Shown here: positions 25,077 to 33,490 of the stretch, one piece after another
How positions within the stretch are numbered: the stretch's first letter is position 1
How the letters are laid out: every line of letters begins with the position of its first letter
NCBI GenBank assembly: GCA_027533455.1
Contig: JAPZUC010000004.1
Location: 1-64,000 of the forward strand
Origin: Porphyrobacter sp.
Lineage (GTDB): Bacteria > Pseudomonadota > Alphaproteobacteria > Sphingomonadales > Sphingomonadaceae
Length of the DNA stretch: 64,000 bases
Direction of reading: 5' to 3'
Made by a program: the position numbers and the translations under genes
Notes under the pieces: generated by a model
Told to the model about the DNA's origin: nothing
What the model saw: the letters and a program-made list of their open reading frames with translations, nothing else
Databases searched by the model: none

Positions 25077-26072
25077 TTACTTGACGAGGTTGTCCGCGAT
25101 CGAGCAGGCTGCCGGCCCGAGAATGACGACGAACAGCGTCGGAAGAATGAATACGATCAGCGGCACGGTCATGATCGCAGGCAGACGCGCAGCCTTTTCC
25201 TCGGCGCGCATCATGCGCTCGTTACGGAATTCGGCCGACAGCACGCGCAGCGCCGATGCGAGCGGGGTCCCGTAACGTTCCGTCTGGATCATGGTCGTCA
25301 CCACGCCCTTCACCGCTTCCAGATTGACGCGGTAGGCAAGGTTATTGAAGGCCATGCGGCGCTCGTTGAGGAACGACAGCTCGATCGCGGTCAGGGCGAA
25401 TTCGTCGCCCAGTTCGGGATAGGCGCGGCCCAGTTCCTTGGCGACGCGGTTGAACGCGGCGTCCACGGTGAGACCGGCCTCGGCGCAGATCACCAGCAGG
25501 TCGAGCGCATCGGGCAGGCCCTTCTGGATTTCCTTGGTGCGCTTGTCGGCCTTGTTCTTGAGGAAGATTTCGGGCCCCTTGTAGGACAGGAATACCGAGA
25601 TCGCGAAAGCGCCCAGCCGCTGCATCGGGCCCCAGTCGGGCCAGAATTCGATACCATAGATCAGCAGGCCCATGATCCCGCCGACAACCAGCGGCAGGAT
25701 CGCGCGGGCGCCGATGATCAGCACCGCGAGTTCCTTGTTGCGGTAGCCCGCATGCGCCAGCTTCTGCTGGATGGCCTTGATCTGGCTTTCCTGCAGGACG
25801 TTTAACTTGTCGAGGCTCTCCTTGACCCTGTCGGTCGTGTCGGTGCGGCGCACCAGGCTGGTGCGCTTCTTAGAGGAAGCGGTGACGATCCCGGCCTTGA
25901 GCATTTCGCGCCGCTGCTCCAGCGCACGAACACGCTTGGCCATCGGGTCGCGGATCGTGACCGCGGCATAGATCGCCAGCATCATCGCGAAGGCGGCCAG
26001 CCCGGCAAGCAGCGTCCCGACGACGAGGACGTCGAGACCGAGCAGCGTGGGTCCGGCGGGTTGATCAATCAT
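25077..26072 (-). CDS. tadC: Tad pilus inner-membrane platform protein TadC (T2SSF family)
   Basis: The 331-residue protein has an N-terminal membrane segment, a cytoplasmic T2SSF domain (about 150-290: GLPDALDLLVICAEAGLTVDAAFNRVA and RYGTPLASALRVLS) and C-terminal membrane helices (IMTVPLIVFILPTLFVVILGPA). In Tad/Cpa machines TadB and TadC form the inner-membrane platform that the TadA/CpaF ATPase drives to assemble Flp pili. It follows tadB by 21 bp. It is the last gene of the minus-strand cluster, just before the hairpin at 24996. Confidence 0.92.
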   Translation of the reverse strand: MIDQPAGPTLLGLDVLVVGTLLAGLAAFAMMLAIYAAVTIRDPMAKRVRALEQRREMLKAGIVTASSKKRTSLVRRTDTTDRVKESLDKLNVLQESQIKAIQQKLAHAGYRNKELAVLIIGARAILPLVVGGIMGLLIYGIEFWPDWGPMQRLGAFAISVFLSYKGPEIFLKNKADKRTKEIQKGLPDALDLLVICAEAGLTVDAAFNRVAKELGRAYPELGDEFALTAIELSFLNERRMAFNNLAYRVNLEAVKGVVTTMIQTERYGTPLASALRVLSAEFRNERMMRAEEKAARLPAIMTVPLIVFILPTLFVVILGPAACSIADNLVK

Positions 26073-26093
26073 GGTCCTGTCTCCCCCGCGCCA

Positions 26094-27065
26094 TCAGATT
26101 TCGAAATTGACCATCTTGGCCATAATGAACACGCCGAGGCCCATCCAAACAGCCGCGCCGAGACCTGCCACAATCAGGCGATCATCGGTGAAGAAGGTCG
26201 TCATGTAATCGGGGTTGATGTACATAATCGCACCGAACACGAGGAAGGGAAGCGAGCCGACGATGTAGGCCGAGGCCTTGGATTCCGAGCTCATCGCGCG
26301 GATCTTAAGCTTCATCTGCCCGCGCTTGCGCAGCACTTCGGCCAGGTTCGACAGCGTTTCGGCAAGGTTGCCGCCCGTTTCGCGCTGGATCGCCAGCGTG
26401 ATCGTGAAGAAGTTGAACTCCGAAATGCCGAGCTTGTCGCCGGTGTCCTGGAGCGCATCTTCCATCGTCTTGCCGACCTTGATGCGGTCGATCACGGACT
26501 TGAATTCATAGCCGACCGGGCCGGGCACTTCGGTCGCGACAATTCCGAGTGTTTCTGTGACCGGAAGACCCGATCTGAGGCCGCGCACCAGAAGCTCGAT
26601 CCCGTCAGGGAACTTGGTGATGAAGGCGTTGGTGCGCTTGTTGATGAGGTAGTTCACCACGAAGTGCGGCAGGCCCGCGCCCACGAACAACCCCACGCCC
26701 AGCGACAGCACCGGCGCGCGGCTCATCACGAACATCACCACCGCCACGCCCAGCGTCAGGCCGAGCGAGGTGTAGAGATATTGCGATACGGTCCACGCCT
26801 TGCCGGTCCGGTTCAGACGCACCGCGAGTGCCTCGGTCCGCGAGCCGGAGCCGGCGACCTTGAAGCTCTTGGGCTTGCGCGCCGCGATCGCGCGCTTGAA
26901 TTGCGCATCGACTTTGGATTCGACGCTTTCCGAGTGCCTGTAACGCAGCGCCTGCATCCGGCGCTTCTGGGCCTTGGCCACGCCAGAGCCAGCCATCACG
27001 GCATAAGCCATGACCAGCACCGAGAAGATCACCAGCGTGATGAGCAGGGTTTGGATAAAGTCCAT
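26094..27065 (-). CDS. tadB: Tad pilus inner-membrane platform protein TadB (T2SSF family)
   Basis: The 323-residue protein has an N-terminal membrane helix (FIQTLLITLVIFSVLVMAYAVM) and a T2SSF domain with FPDGIELLVRGLRSGLPVTETLG and RETGGNLAETLSNLAEVLR, then C-terminal helices. It partners TadC in the pilus platform. Its ribosome site AGGAAA lies in the 113-bp gap after cpaE. That gap is where cpaF/tadA is normally found, and no ATPase gene is present. Confidence 0.92.
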   Translation of the reverse strand: MDFIQTLLITLVIFSVLVMAYAVMAGSGVAKAQKRRMQALRYRHSESVESKVDAQFKRAIAARKPKSFKVAGSGSRTEALAVRLNRTGKAWTVSQYLYTSLGLTLGVAVVMFVMSRAPVLSLGVGLFVGAGLPHFVVNYLINKRTNAFITKFPDGIELLVRGLRSGLPVTETLGIVATEVPGPVGYEFKSVIDRIKVGKTMEDALQDTGDKLGISEFNFFTITLAIQRETGGNLAETLSNLAEVLRKRGQMKLKIRAMSSESKASAYIVGSLPFLVFGAIMYINPDYMTTFFTDDRLIVAGLGAAVWMGLGVFIMAKMVNFEI

Positions 27066-27178
27066 GCCGTGGTTTCCTGCCTAGTTCCTGGCCGCGTAGC
27101 CATGCGGGCTGCGGGCTTGCCGTGGTGTCGGCGGGCGCTGGGAAGGACTGTGCCGCTCCCTTCGCCCGCCGGCCGTGC

Positions 27179-28459
27179 TTATTCTGCCGTCTCGGGCTCG
27201 ACCTTGGTCTTCTTGGACAGCAGCGACTTGATGTCGAAGTTGCCAAGCAGCGACTTCTTCTCGCTTGCCGAAGCGGCCATGTCGTCCGTGCTTACGCCCA
27301 TCACGCGCTCGGCGATCTGGCGGATTGCCGCGGTCGCCTTGCTCGAGCGGTTGGCATCGACGAACACCTGACCCAGCTTGGCCGCGTTGGACGCCGCCTT
27401 GATGTCGTAGGGCACAACGAAGTCGACCTTGCGTTCGATCGAGGCCTCGAAATCGGCCTTGCTGATCTCCGACATGTTCGGCTGGACCTTGTTGGCCACG
27501 ATCATCGGATGGGCGTGGCTGGCATTGGTCTTGAGCCACGACAAGATCCGGATCGTGTCGCGCGCCGAGGCGAGGGTGAACTCGCAGGTCAGCACCACCA
27601 GATTCACGTCAGCCAGCAGCTGCGGGAAGTTGATGAGCATGTTGCGCGGCAGATCGATCACCGTCATTTCGAACGCCTGGCGGAGCTCGTCCTCCAGCTG
27701 CACGAAGGCCGCACCATCGGTCATCAGCGGCTGGTTGATCGGGGCTTCCGCCGAGAGGATCGACAGGTTGTCGCTGGCACGCACCATCGCACGTTCAATG
27801 AACAGCGGGTCGATGCGGCTCGGGTTCTCGATGGCGTCGGTCAGGCCGCGGCCCGGCTCCAGATCGAGTGCGAGCGCGCCCGTTCCGAAGTGCACGTCGA
27901 GATCGAGCAGCGCAGTCGGGGACTTGTGCTCCGAGGAGAACAGCCAGGCGAGCGAAGTGGCGAGCGTCGAGGCGCCCACACCGCCGCGGGTGCCCACGAC
28001 AGCCGTCGAGATGTGACGCTTGGCCGAATCGGCATCGCCAGCCTTGGGCGACATGAACACCGCCAGCGCCTGGTTGAGCGCGTCATGCACCTGCTGCGGC
28101 GACAAGGGCTTGAGCAGGTAATCATGGATCCCGCTCGAGAGCAGGTCGCGATAGAGGCGCACGTCGTTGACCTGACCGATGGCGATCACCACCGTGCCCG
28201 GCTCGCAAACTTCGGCCAGCGCGTTGATGTCGTTGAGCGGATCGCCGCTTTCCGAAAGGTCGACCATGAGGATCGCCGGCGAGGCGCTGACAGAGAGCGA
28301 TTGCACAGCATTGCGCAGGCCGCCCTTGTTGCACTTTTCCGGTGCCCAGCCGAGCTCGATCACCACGGGACGGATCACGTCCAGCGCGTTGTCGTCGTAG
28401 ATATAGGCCGAGAAGGGATCACGGTTTCCGGGCAGACCGGATTTCCAGGGAGCATTCAT
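27179..28459 (-). CDS. cpaE: Pilus assembly protein CpaE/TadZ
   Basis: The 426-residue protein has a receiver-like N-terminal half (about 20-130; PAILMVDLSESGDPLNDINAL and LLSSGIHDYLLKPLSP resemble REC strands) and a MinD/ParA-type ATPase domain. In the ATPase the deviant Walker A reads GTRGGVGASTLATSLAWL and is followed by ALLDLDVHFGTGALALDL and VTVIDLPRNML-like strands. CpaE/TadZ places the Tad pilus machine at the cell pole. It starts three bases after the cpaD stop. The next gene on the strand is tadB rather than the usual cpaF. Confidence 0.92.
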   Translation of the reverse strand: MNAPWKSGLPGNRDPFSAYIYDDNALDVIRPVVIELGWAPEKCNKGGLRNAVQSLSVSASPAILMVDLSESGDPLNDINALAEVCEPGTVVIAIGQVNDVRLYRDLLSSGIHDYLLKPLSPQQVHDALNQALAVFMSPKAGDADSAKRHISTAVVGTRGGVGASTLATSLAWLFSSEHKSPTALLDLDVHFGTGALALDLEPGRGLTDAIENPSRIDPLFIERAMVRASDNLSILSAEAPINQPLMTDGAAFVQLEDELRQAFEMTVIDLPRNMLINFPQLLADVNLVVLTCEFTLASARDTIRILSWLKTNASHAHPMIVANKVQPNMSEISKADFEASIERKVDFVVPYDIKAASNAAKLGQVFVDANRSSKATAAIRQIAERVMGVSTDDMAASASEKKSLLGNFDIKSLLSKKTKVEPETAE

Positions 28460-28462
28460 GGC

Positions 28463-29134
28463 TTAGTTACCTCCTCCACCGGTGCTGGCGCTGCCGGGAT
28501 CCTGCAGTCCGCCCTTGCCGGTCGGATCCATTTCACGATAGGTCGAAATCGCCTTGTTCGAGGTTGCGATCACGGTTTCGCCCGAGCCCTTCTTGCCTTC
28601 GAGCAGATCCTGCGGATCGGCCACCATTGCGGCAAGGTTGCTGTTGACCGCGCAGCCGAAGCCGGGGCTGGTGCCGTTGGTGTAGTTCATGTCGGAATGG
28701 GCCGACCAGTCGGGGCAACCCGGCACGCTGGCGCTGGTGCGGGTGATGACCACACGCGCCTGGCCCGGCTGCACGAAGCCCTCCGTTACCGGGGCGGTTT
28801 CGCTGATCATCAGGCCGTAGCGCCCGGCCAGCTCGCGGATTGCATTGGTCACCGCCGGGTTCTGCCCGGGGTTCTCGATCGCGACCCGGTCACCGTAGCG
28901 CAGGTCCATCGTCTCGAACCAGCCGTTCAGGCGCTGCTGTTCGGAGATCGGCAGGCCAGCGCTGCTGGTGGTCACATCGAGCACCATGTTGGTGCGTTCG
29001 ACGACCGGCTGCTTGACGCTGTAAAGCGAGGTGTTGGTCGGCATCCCGCCGCAGCCCGCAAGGCCAAGGCCGAGCGTGAGCGCGAGAGTGATGGCAGGCA
29101 CGCGGGCCAGCCGGTTGTATCGTGCATTCGGCAT
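28463..29134 (-). CDS. cpaD: Pilus assembly lipoprotein CpaD
   Basis: The 223-residue protein has a lipoprotein signal (MPNARYNRLARVPAITLALTLGLGLAGC). CpaD-family features follow: SLYSVKQPVVERTNMVLDV, an RYGDRVAIENPG segment, and PGCPDWSAHSDMNYTNGTSP FGCAVNSNLAAMVADPQDLL-type C-terminal block. It is thought to help the CpaC secretin in the outer membrane. The ATG at 29134 follows AAGGTGA; an earlier in-frame start would bury the signal. It ends three bases before cpaE. Confidence 0.9.
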   Translation of the reverse strand: MPNARYNRLARVPAITLALTLGLGLAGCGGMPTNTSLYSVKQPVVERTNMVLDVTTSSAGLPISEQQRLNGWFETMDLRYGDRVAIENPGQNPAVTNAIRELAGRYGLMISETAPVTEGFVQPGQARVVITRTSASVPGCPDWSAHSDMNYTNGTSPGFGCAVNSNLAAMVADPQDLLEGKKGSGETVIATSNKAISTYREMDPTGKGGLQDPGSASTGGGGN

Positions 29135-29153
29135 CGCAGTCACCTTTCTCGGG

Positions 29154-30716
29154 TTAGAGGCTGAAGCCCGGCGCGGCAGCGGCGGCATCAGCTTTCGCAG
29201 CGCGTTCGGGACGGCGGGTTTTCTTTTCGGCGCGGCGCGGATTTTCCTCGCTGCCCGGAATGATTGCGGCCGGATCGGCAGTGCTCACCTTGGGGGCGGG
29301 CGCATCCGGTTGGGCGGCTGTCGGGCCCGGGCGCTGTTCGCCCGAAACGCCGGCATTGTCCTTGTAGCCGATCAGCTGCTGGAGTTCGTTGGCCGAATGA
29401 TAGCCATCGGTCGGCAGCTTGATGTCCTTGGCGTCCACCGGCTTGACCAGGTAGGGGGTGACGATGATCACCAACTCGGTCTCGCCCTTGCGGAACTGAC
29501 GGCTGCGGAACAGGTTGCCGAGGATCGGAACGTCACCCAGGCCCGGCGCCTTGTCCATGATGTTCTGCGCGTTGGCGCTCATCAGCCCGGCGATCATGAA
29601 GCTCTGGCCCGAGCCCAGCTCTACCGTCGTTTCGGTGCGGCGGGTGGTGATCGCGGGAATCTGGATTTCGTTCAGCGTGATCGCGCCATTGGTCGACAGC
29701 TCGGACACTTCCGGACGCACGCGCATCGAGATACGGCCGTTCGAGAGCACCGTCGGCGTGTAGGCGAGGCTGACACCGAACTGGCGGAACTGGATGGATA
29801 CCTGGCCAAGACCCTGCGCGATCGGGATGGGGAATTCCCCGCCCGCAAGGAACGTGGCGGTTTCGCCCGACAGCGCGGTGAGGTTGGGTTCGGCGATGGT
29901 TGTCACCAGGCCCAGCCGTTCCGAAAGGTCGAGCGTGCCAGCGAGGTCGACGCCGAACAGCTTGCCGAGGCCCGCGATCGTCGTGCCATTGCTCGAGATG
30001 ACCGAGGTTCCGTCGGCGCCCTTTGTGACATTCACGCCCACAGGGCCGCCCGGATTATACTGGAGCGCCGCGCCGCGGCCCGTGCCGACCCCGAACTGGA
30101 AGCCGTTCGTCCCATCCGCGCTGGTCATGTTGGCACCGATCTCGCGCAGCAGGGTGCGGTTCACTTCTGCGATCTTGACCTGCAGGTTCACCTGAAGCGG
30201 GGTCGCAGTGCGCATCCGGCCAATGACATTGGCGTCCTTGCCGAGGAAGGCCTTCACCAGACGCTCGGCCTCGGCAGCGTCTTCCGGGGCGCCCACGGTG
30301 CCGGTCAGCAGCACGGTGTTAACGCCCATGGTTGACACATTCACCTTGGCATCGGGCATCGCCATCGCGAGCATCTGGTCGATGCTGCCGATGTTCGAGC
30401 CGACCCGGATGTTGGCCGAGAAGATCACGTCGCCGCGAGCGTTGCTGGCATAAACGGTGGTTTCGCCGCCCGCCTTGCCGAACACGTAAAGCTGGTTCTG
30501 CGACTTCACCTGGACGTCTGCGATTTCTTCATTGGCAACGAAGACATCGGCCATCGTGCCGGGCACAGTCACCAGTTCGCCCTTGCCGATCGACAGGACG
30601 ATTTCCTGCGTCGGCTTGACGATCTGCTGGGCGATCGCAGTGCCCGCCGGCATCGCTGCCATCGGCAACGCGGCCATTGCGGCGACCAGCAGCTTGAGCT
30701 TGAACTTGCGTGTCAT
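29154..30716 (-). CDS. cpaC: Tad pilus secretin CpaC/RcpA
   Basis: The 520-residue protein has a signal peptide (MTRKFKLKLLVAAMAALPMAAMPAGTAIAQ). The N-terminal pilus/BON-type domains contain EIVLSIGKGELVTVPG, VANEEIADVQVKS and NTVLLTGTVGAPEDAAEAERLV. The C-terminal secretin domain has GLVTTIAEPNLTALSGETATFLAGGEFPIP and VELGSGQSFMIAGLM. It forms the outer-membrane pore for the pilus. The tail (about 460-520) is rich in Pro, Ala, Arg and Lys. ATG 30716 begins the signal peptide; an in-frame ATG at 30749 would add eleven residues without improving it. Confidence 0.92.
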   Translation of the reverse strand: MTRKFKLKLLVAAMAALPMAAMPAGTAIAQQIVKPTQEIVLSIGKGELVTVPGTMADVFVANEEIADVQVKSQNQLYVFGKAGGETTVYASNARGDVIFSANIRVGSNIGSIDQMLAMAMPDAKVNVSTMGVNTVLLTGTVGAPEDAAEAERLVKAFLGKDANVIGRMRTATPLQVNLQVKIAEVNRTLLREIGANMTSADGTNGFQFGVGTGRGAALQYNPGGPVGVNVTKGADGTSVISSNGTTIAGLGKLFGVDLAGTLDLSERLGLVTTIAEPNLTALSGETATFLAGGEFPIPIAQGLGQVSIQFRQFGVSLAYTPTVLSNGRISMRVRPEVSELSTNGAITLNEIQIPAITTRRTETTVELGSGQSFMIAGLMSANAQNIMDKAPGLGDVPILGNLFRSRQFRKGETELVIIVTPYLVKPVDAKDIKLPTDGYHSANELQQLIGYKDNAGVSGEQRPGPTAAQPDAPAPKVSTADPAAIIPGSEENPRRAEKKTRRPERAAKADAAAAAPGFSL

Positions 30717-30759
30717 GGGTTTCCCCCCCTCGGAATTGAAGGACATTGGTGCGCTCCCG

Positions 30760-31818
30760 TCAGTAGGTGTTAGCCGCGCCGGAACGGGCGCTGACGGGGG
30801 TCTCGATGGTGACCTTTTCCTTGCCGCGGGTGACACGCACGCTCGGACCGCGGTAGACCGGCGCCGCGTTGGCTGCCGCTGCGGCAGCGGGCGCCGCGTA
30901 GGGAGCCGGGGCTGACGACGTTTGCGGCGTGGACGGCGAGCGGCCGGGCATGGTCGAGCGCTGGAAGCGCGAGATGTCACCGCCGGTTACCGCGCTGACA
31001 CCCTTGTCCGTCGGACGCGACATGGCCGCCTTGAGCAGGGCTTCTTCCTGCTCGGGGGTGGCATTGGCCGGGATGTTGACATCACCCTTGGCAACCGCGC
31101 GCTCGAGCTCCGACTGGTTGTCGGCGAGCGAACGCAGCGAGAGGCTGAGCTTGCCGACGGTCTGTGCCACAGCGATCTTTTCAGCCATCTTGGGCGTGAC
31201 TTCGAGGGTGACAGTCGCGAATTCCTTCACTTCGGTCTTGCCCTTCTCGTCGGTAGTGGTTTCGGTGGCCTGGTCGGTGGCGAGCACCCGCAGGTTGCGC
31301 AGCACGGTTTCGGCGGTGTGGAGCTTCTGCTCCGACCCCTCGCCGTCGATCTCTGCGCTCATCACGAGGTCGATACGGTCGCCCGGGAACACGAAGCCGC
31401 CAACCGCGGTCTGCGCCGAGACCGGCACTGTGACAGCGCGCATGCCCGGCCCGAGAGCCGCAGCAAGGAAACCGCGATCGCCGGGCGCGACAAGCGAGCC
31501 CTGCGTGACCGGCTCACCTGCGGTGATCGGATAGCGCACGACGGTGCCGAGCAGCTTGTTCATGTCGGCTTCGCCGTCGATGAAATAGGCGTCCTGCACC
31601 AGCTCCTTGGGCCAGGGCTGGAAGCCCAGCGCATCGGCGGTGATGATGGTGCCCGCGGTCAGCGCCCGCTTGGCAACCAGCACGCGCGGCCCGGTGGGCA
31701 CGGCGGCGGCCTCGGCACCAGGGGCAGCGCCTCCGGCGAACATGCTACGTGCGGCAAATGCAGTGCCGATCGCAATGATCAGCGCACCGAGCAGCAGAAC
31801 CAGTTTCTTCCTATCCAT
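30760..31818 (-). CDS. cpaB: Flp pilus assembly protein CpaB/RcpC
   Basis: The 352-residue protein has an N-terminal membrane anchor (MDRKKLVLLLGALIIAIGTAFAARSMF), a SAF domain (VLVAKRALTAGTIITADALG...GTVVRYPITAGEPVTQGSLV) and an RcpC-type region with VFPGDRIDLVMSAEI and TVTLEVTPKMAEKIAVAQTVGKLSLSLR. It is a periplasmic part of the Tad machine that associates with the secretin. The C terminus is Ala/Pro-rich and of low complexity. It lies 43 bp before cpaC and 87 bp after the prepilin peptidase. Confidence 0.92.
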   Translation of the reverse strand: MDRKKLVLLLGALIIAIGTAFAARSMFAGGAAPGAEAAAVPTGPRVLVAKRALTAGTIITADALGFQPWPKELVQDAYFIDGEADMNKLLGTVVRYPITAGEPVTQGSLVAPGDRGFLAAALGPGMRAVTVPVSAQTAVGGFVFPGDRIDLVMSAEIDGEGSEQKLHTAETVLRNLRVLATDQATETTTDEKGKTEVKEFATVTLEVTPKMAEKIAVAQTVGKLSLSLRSLADNQSELERAVAKGDVNIPANATPEQEEALLKAAMSRPTDKGVSAVTGGDISRFQRSTMPGRSPSTPQTSSAPAPYAAPAAAAAANAAPVYRGPSVRVTRGKEKVTIETPVSARSGAANTY

Positions 31819-31905
31819 GGCTCAAATAGCCCCCTAGTAAACGCCCTCGAGTGGTTGCGGGCAGGTATGGTTGCATTGGGTAAAGGGTGACTGGTTAAAA
31901 TCGGG

Positions 31906-32391
31906 TTATGCTGCCTGATTTGCGATCATCGCAGCCGGCAGATAGTTCTGCGCCAGCACCCACAGCGCACCGAATGCGATCGCCACGCCATAGGGCACGG
32001 CGATCCGGTCGCGCTGGCGACGGGCGGTGTGCCAGAAGACCAGCAGCACGGTCAGAACGCCGCCGGCGATCGCCATCATCACCAGCAGTTGCAGAAATTC
32101 GTAAGGCGGCACCCACAGTGCCAGCACAGTCAGCAGCTTCACATCGCCGCCGCCCATCACCTTAAGCGCAAACAGCCCCGCCAAAACCGCGAAGGCAGCA
32201 AAGGCAACGCCCACCTGGATCGCGACTTCCGGCCACAGCGCAAGGCCGCTCGACCACCAGAACACCGGCGCGCCGATCGCGATCAGGGCATTCAGCCAGT
32301 TGTCGATCTGGCGGCGGCGCAGGTCGGTGAACGCGGCAATCAGCAGCGCAATTGCCAAGGCGATCAGCAGACCGTAGGAAATGGTATTCAT
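31906..32391 (-). CDS. cpaA: Prepilin peptidase (A24A, CpaA/TadV)
   Basis: The 161-residue integral membrane aspartic peptidase cuts the leader from Flp-type prepilins. Both catalytic aspartates are visible: D23 in AFTDLRRRQIDNWLN, and D83 in the GxGD-type motif MGGGDVKLL. About five or six hydrophobic segments span the protein. It is the first gene of the minus-strand cluster. No flp pilin gene is seen next to it, although flp commonly precedes cpaA. Confidence 0.92.
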   Translation of the reverse strand: MNTISYGLLIALAIALLIAAFTDLRRRQIDNWLNALIAIGAPVFWWSSGLALWPEVAIQVGVAFAAFAVLAGLFALKVMGGGDVKLLTVLALWVPPYEFLQLLVMMAIAGGVLTVLLVFWHTARRQRDRIAVPYGVAIAFGALWVLAQNYLPAAMIANQAA

Positions 32392-32527
32392 CTTTGTCGT
32401 CCCCCGGACCAGACCGGTGCGCTCGGCACTGACTGTCCTTCATTGGGACACTGCTACAGGTTATGACTTACCAAATAGTAACCACACTTTCCGGCTTTCG
32501 CGTCCCGCTGCCCGGGGCGCTGCCGGC
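32392..32527. promoter_or_regulatory. Divergent promoter region, cpaA / alpha-beta hydrolase
   Basis: This 136-bp gap separates the leftward pilus cluster from the rightward hydrolase gene and must hold both promoters. An AT-richer stretch (about 32460-32490, TTATGACTTACCAAATAGTAACC) is the likely promoter core. No flp pilin reading frame and no clear operator is seen. Confidence 0.35.
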
Positions 32528-33490
32528 ATGAACCGGCGTGCGATCCCTGCCGCCGCGCGTGAAAGCACGTGGACTGCGGCCGATGGCCACCGGATCCGCC
32601 GGATCGACTGGCCCGGCGCTGCTGAAGCCCCGCGCGGTTCGATCCTGTTTCTTCCCGGACGCGGGGACTTCTACGAGAAATATCTCGAAACGCTGGACCA
32701 GTGGCACGATGCCGGCTGGCGGGTGACCGCGTCGGACTGGCGCGGGCAGGCGGGATCGGGGCGGCTCGGCAAGGATGCTGTCACCGGCCATATCAAGGAT
32801 TTCGGCATCTGGATCGATGATCTGGCGCTGTTGTGGGAGCGCTGGGTGGCCGAAACGCCGGGGCCGCACGTGCTCGCCGCCCATTCGATGGGCGGGCATC
32901 TGGTGCTGCGGGCGCTGGTGGCAAAGCGGGTGCGGCCGGATGCCGTGATCCTCAGTGCGCCGATGACCGGTGTCAACGGCCCGCCGTTGCCGCTGGCCAT
33001 GCTCCACGGAGTTGCGCGGGCGATGTGCAAGGTCGGCGATCCGGCGCGTCAGGCGTGGAAGTGGAGCGAGAAGCCCGGCGTGCTTCCCGACAATCGCGAC
33101 AAGCTGCTCACCCACGATGCCGACCGCTATGCCGACGAACAGTGGTGGCGCGACCACCGCCCTGAACTGGTGATGGGCCCGGCCAGCTGGCGTTGGGTCG
33201 AACGGGCCTATGCCTCTTGGATCGTGCTGGAGGCCCCCGGCGCGCTCGAGAGTGTCGATGTGCCGGTACTGATCATTTCAACCGCCGCAGACAAGCTGGT
33301 CAGCCACCCGGCCAATGTCCGCGCCGCCGCGCGCCTGCCTAAGGGCGAGCTGATCGTGCTTGGCGACGAGGCCTATCACGAGGTGCTGCGCGAGGTCGAC
33401 GCGGTGCGCGATCCGCTGATGGGCGCCATCGCCAGCTTTCTCGACAGGGTCAAGGCGCAAAAGGCCCCCGTGCACAGGGCCAAGGCCTGA
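32528..33490 (+). CDS. Alpha/beta hydrolase, lysophospholipase-like (serine aminopeptidase S33 fold)
   Basis: The 320-residue hydrolase has the nucleophile elbow AHSMGGH at about 122 (serine nucleophile), an aspartate in ISTAADKLVS near 257 and a histidine in GDEAYHEVLREVDAVRD near 286. The sequence fits the PldB/monoacylglycerol lipase group (FLPGRGDFYEKYLETLDQWHDAGW, SDWRGQAGSGR). It lacks a signal peptide. The stop overlaps the start of the FAD oxidoreductase by one base, so translation is coupled. The substrate is unknown. Confidence 0.87.
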   Translation: MNRRAIPAAARESTWTAADGHRIRRIDWPGAAEAPRGSILFLPGRGDFYEKYLETLDQWHDAGWRVTASDWRGQAGSGRLGKDAVTGHIKDFGIWIDDLALLWERWVAETPGPHVLAAHSMGGHLVLRALVAKRVRPDAVILSAPMTGVNGPPLPLAMLHGVARAMCKVGDPARQAWKWSEKPGVLPDNRDKLLTHDADRYADEQWWRDHRPELVMGPASWRWVERAYASWIVLEAPGALESVDVPVLIISTAADKLVSHPANVRAAARLPKGELIVLGDEAYHEVLREVDAVRDPLMGAIASFLDRVKAQKAPVHRAKA

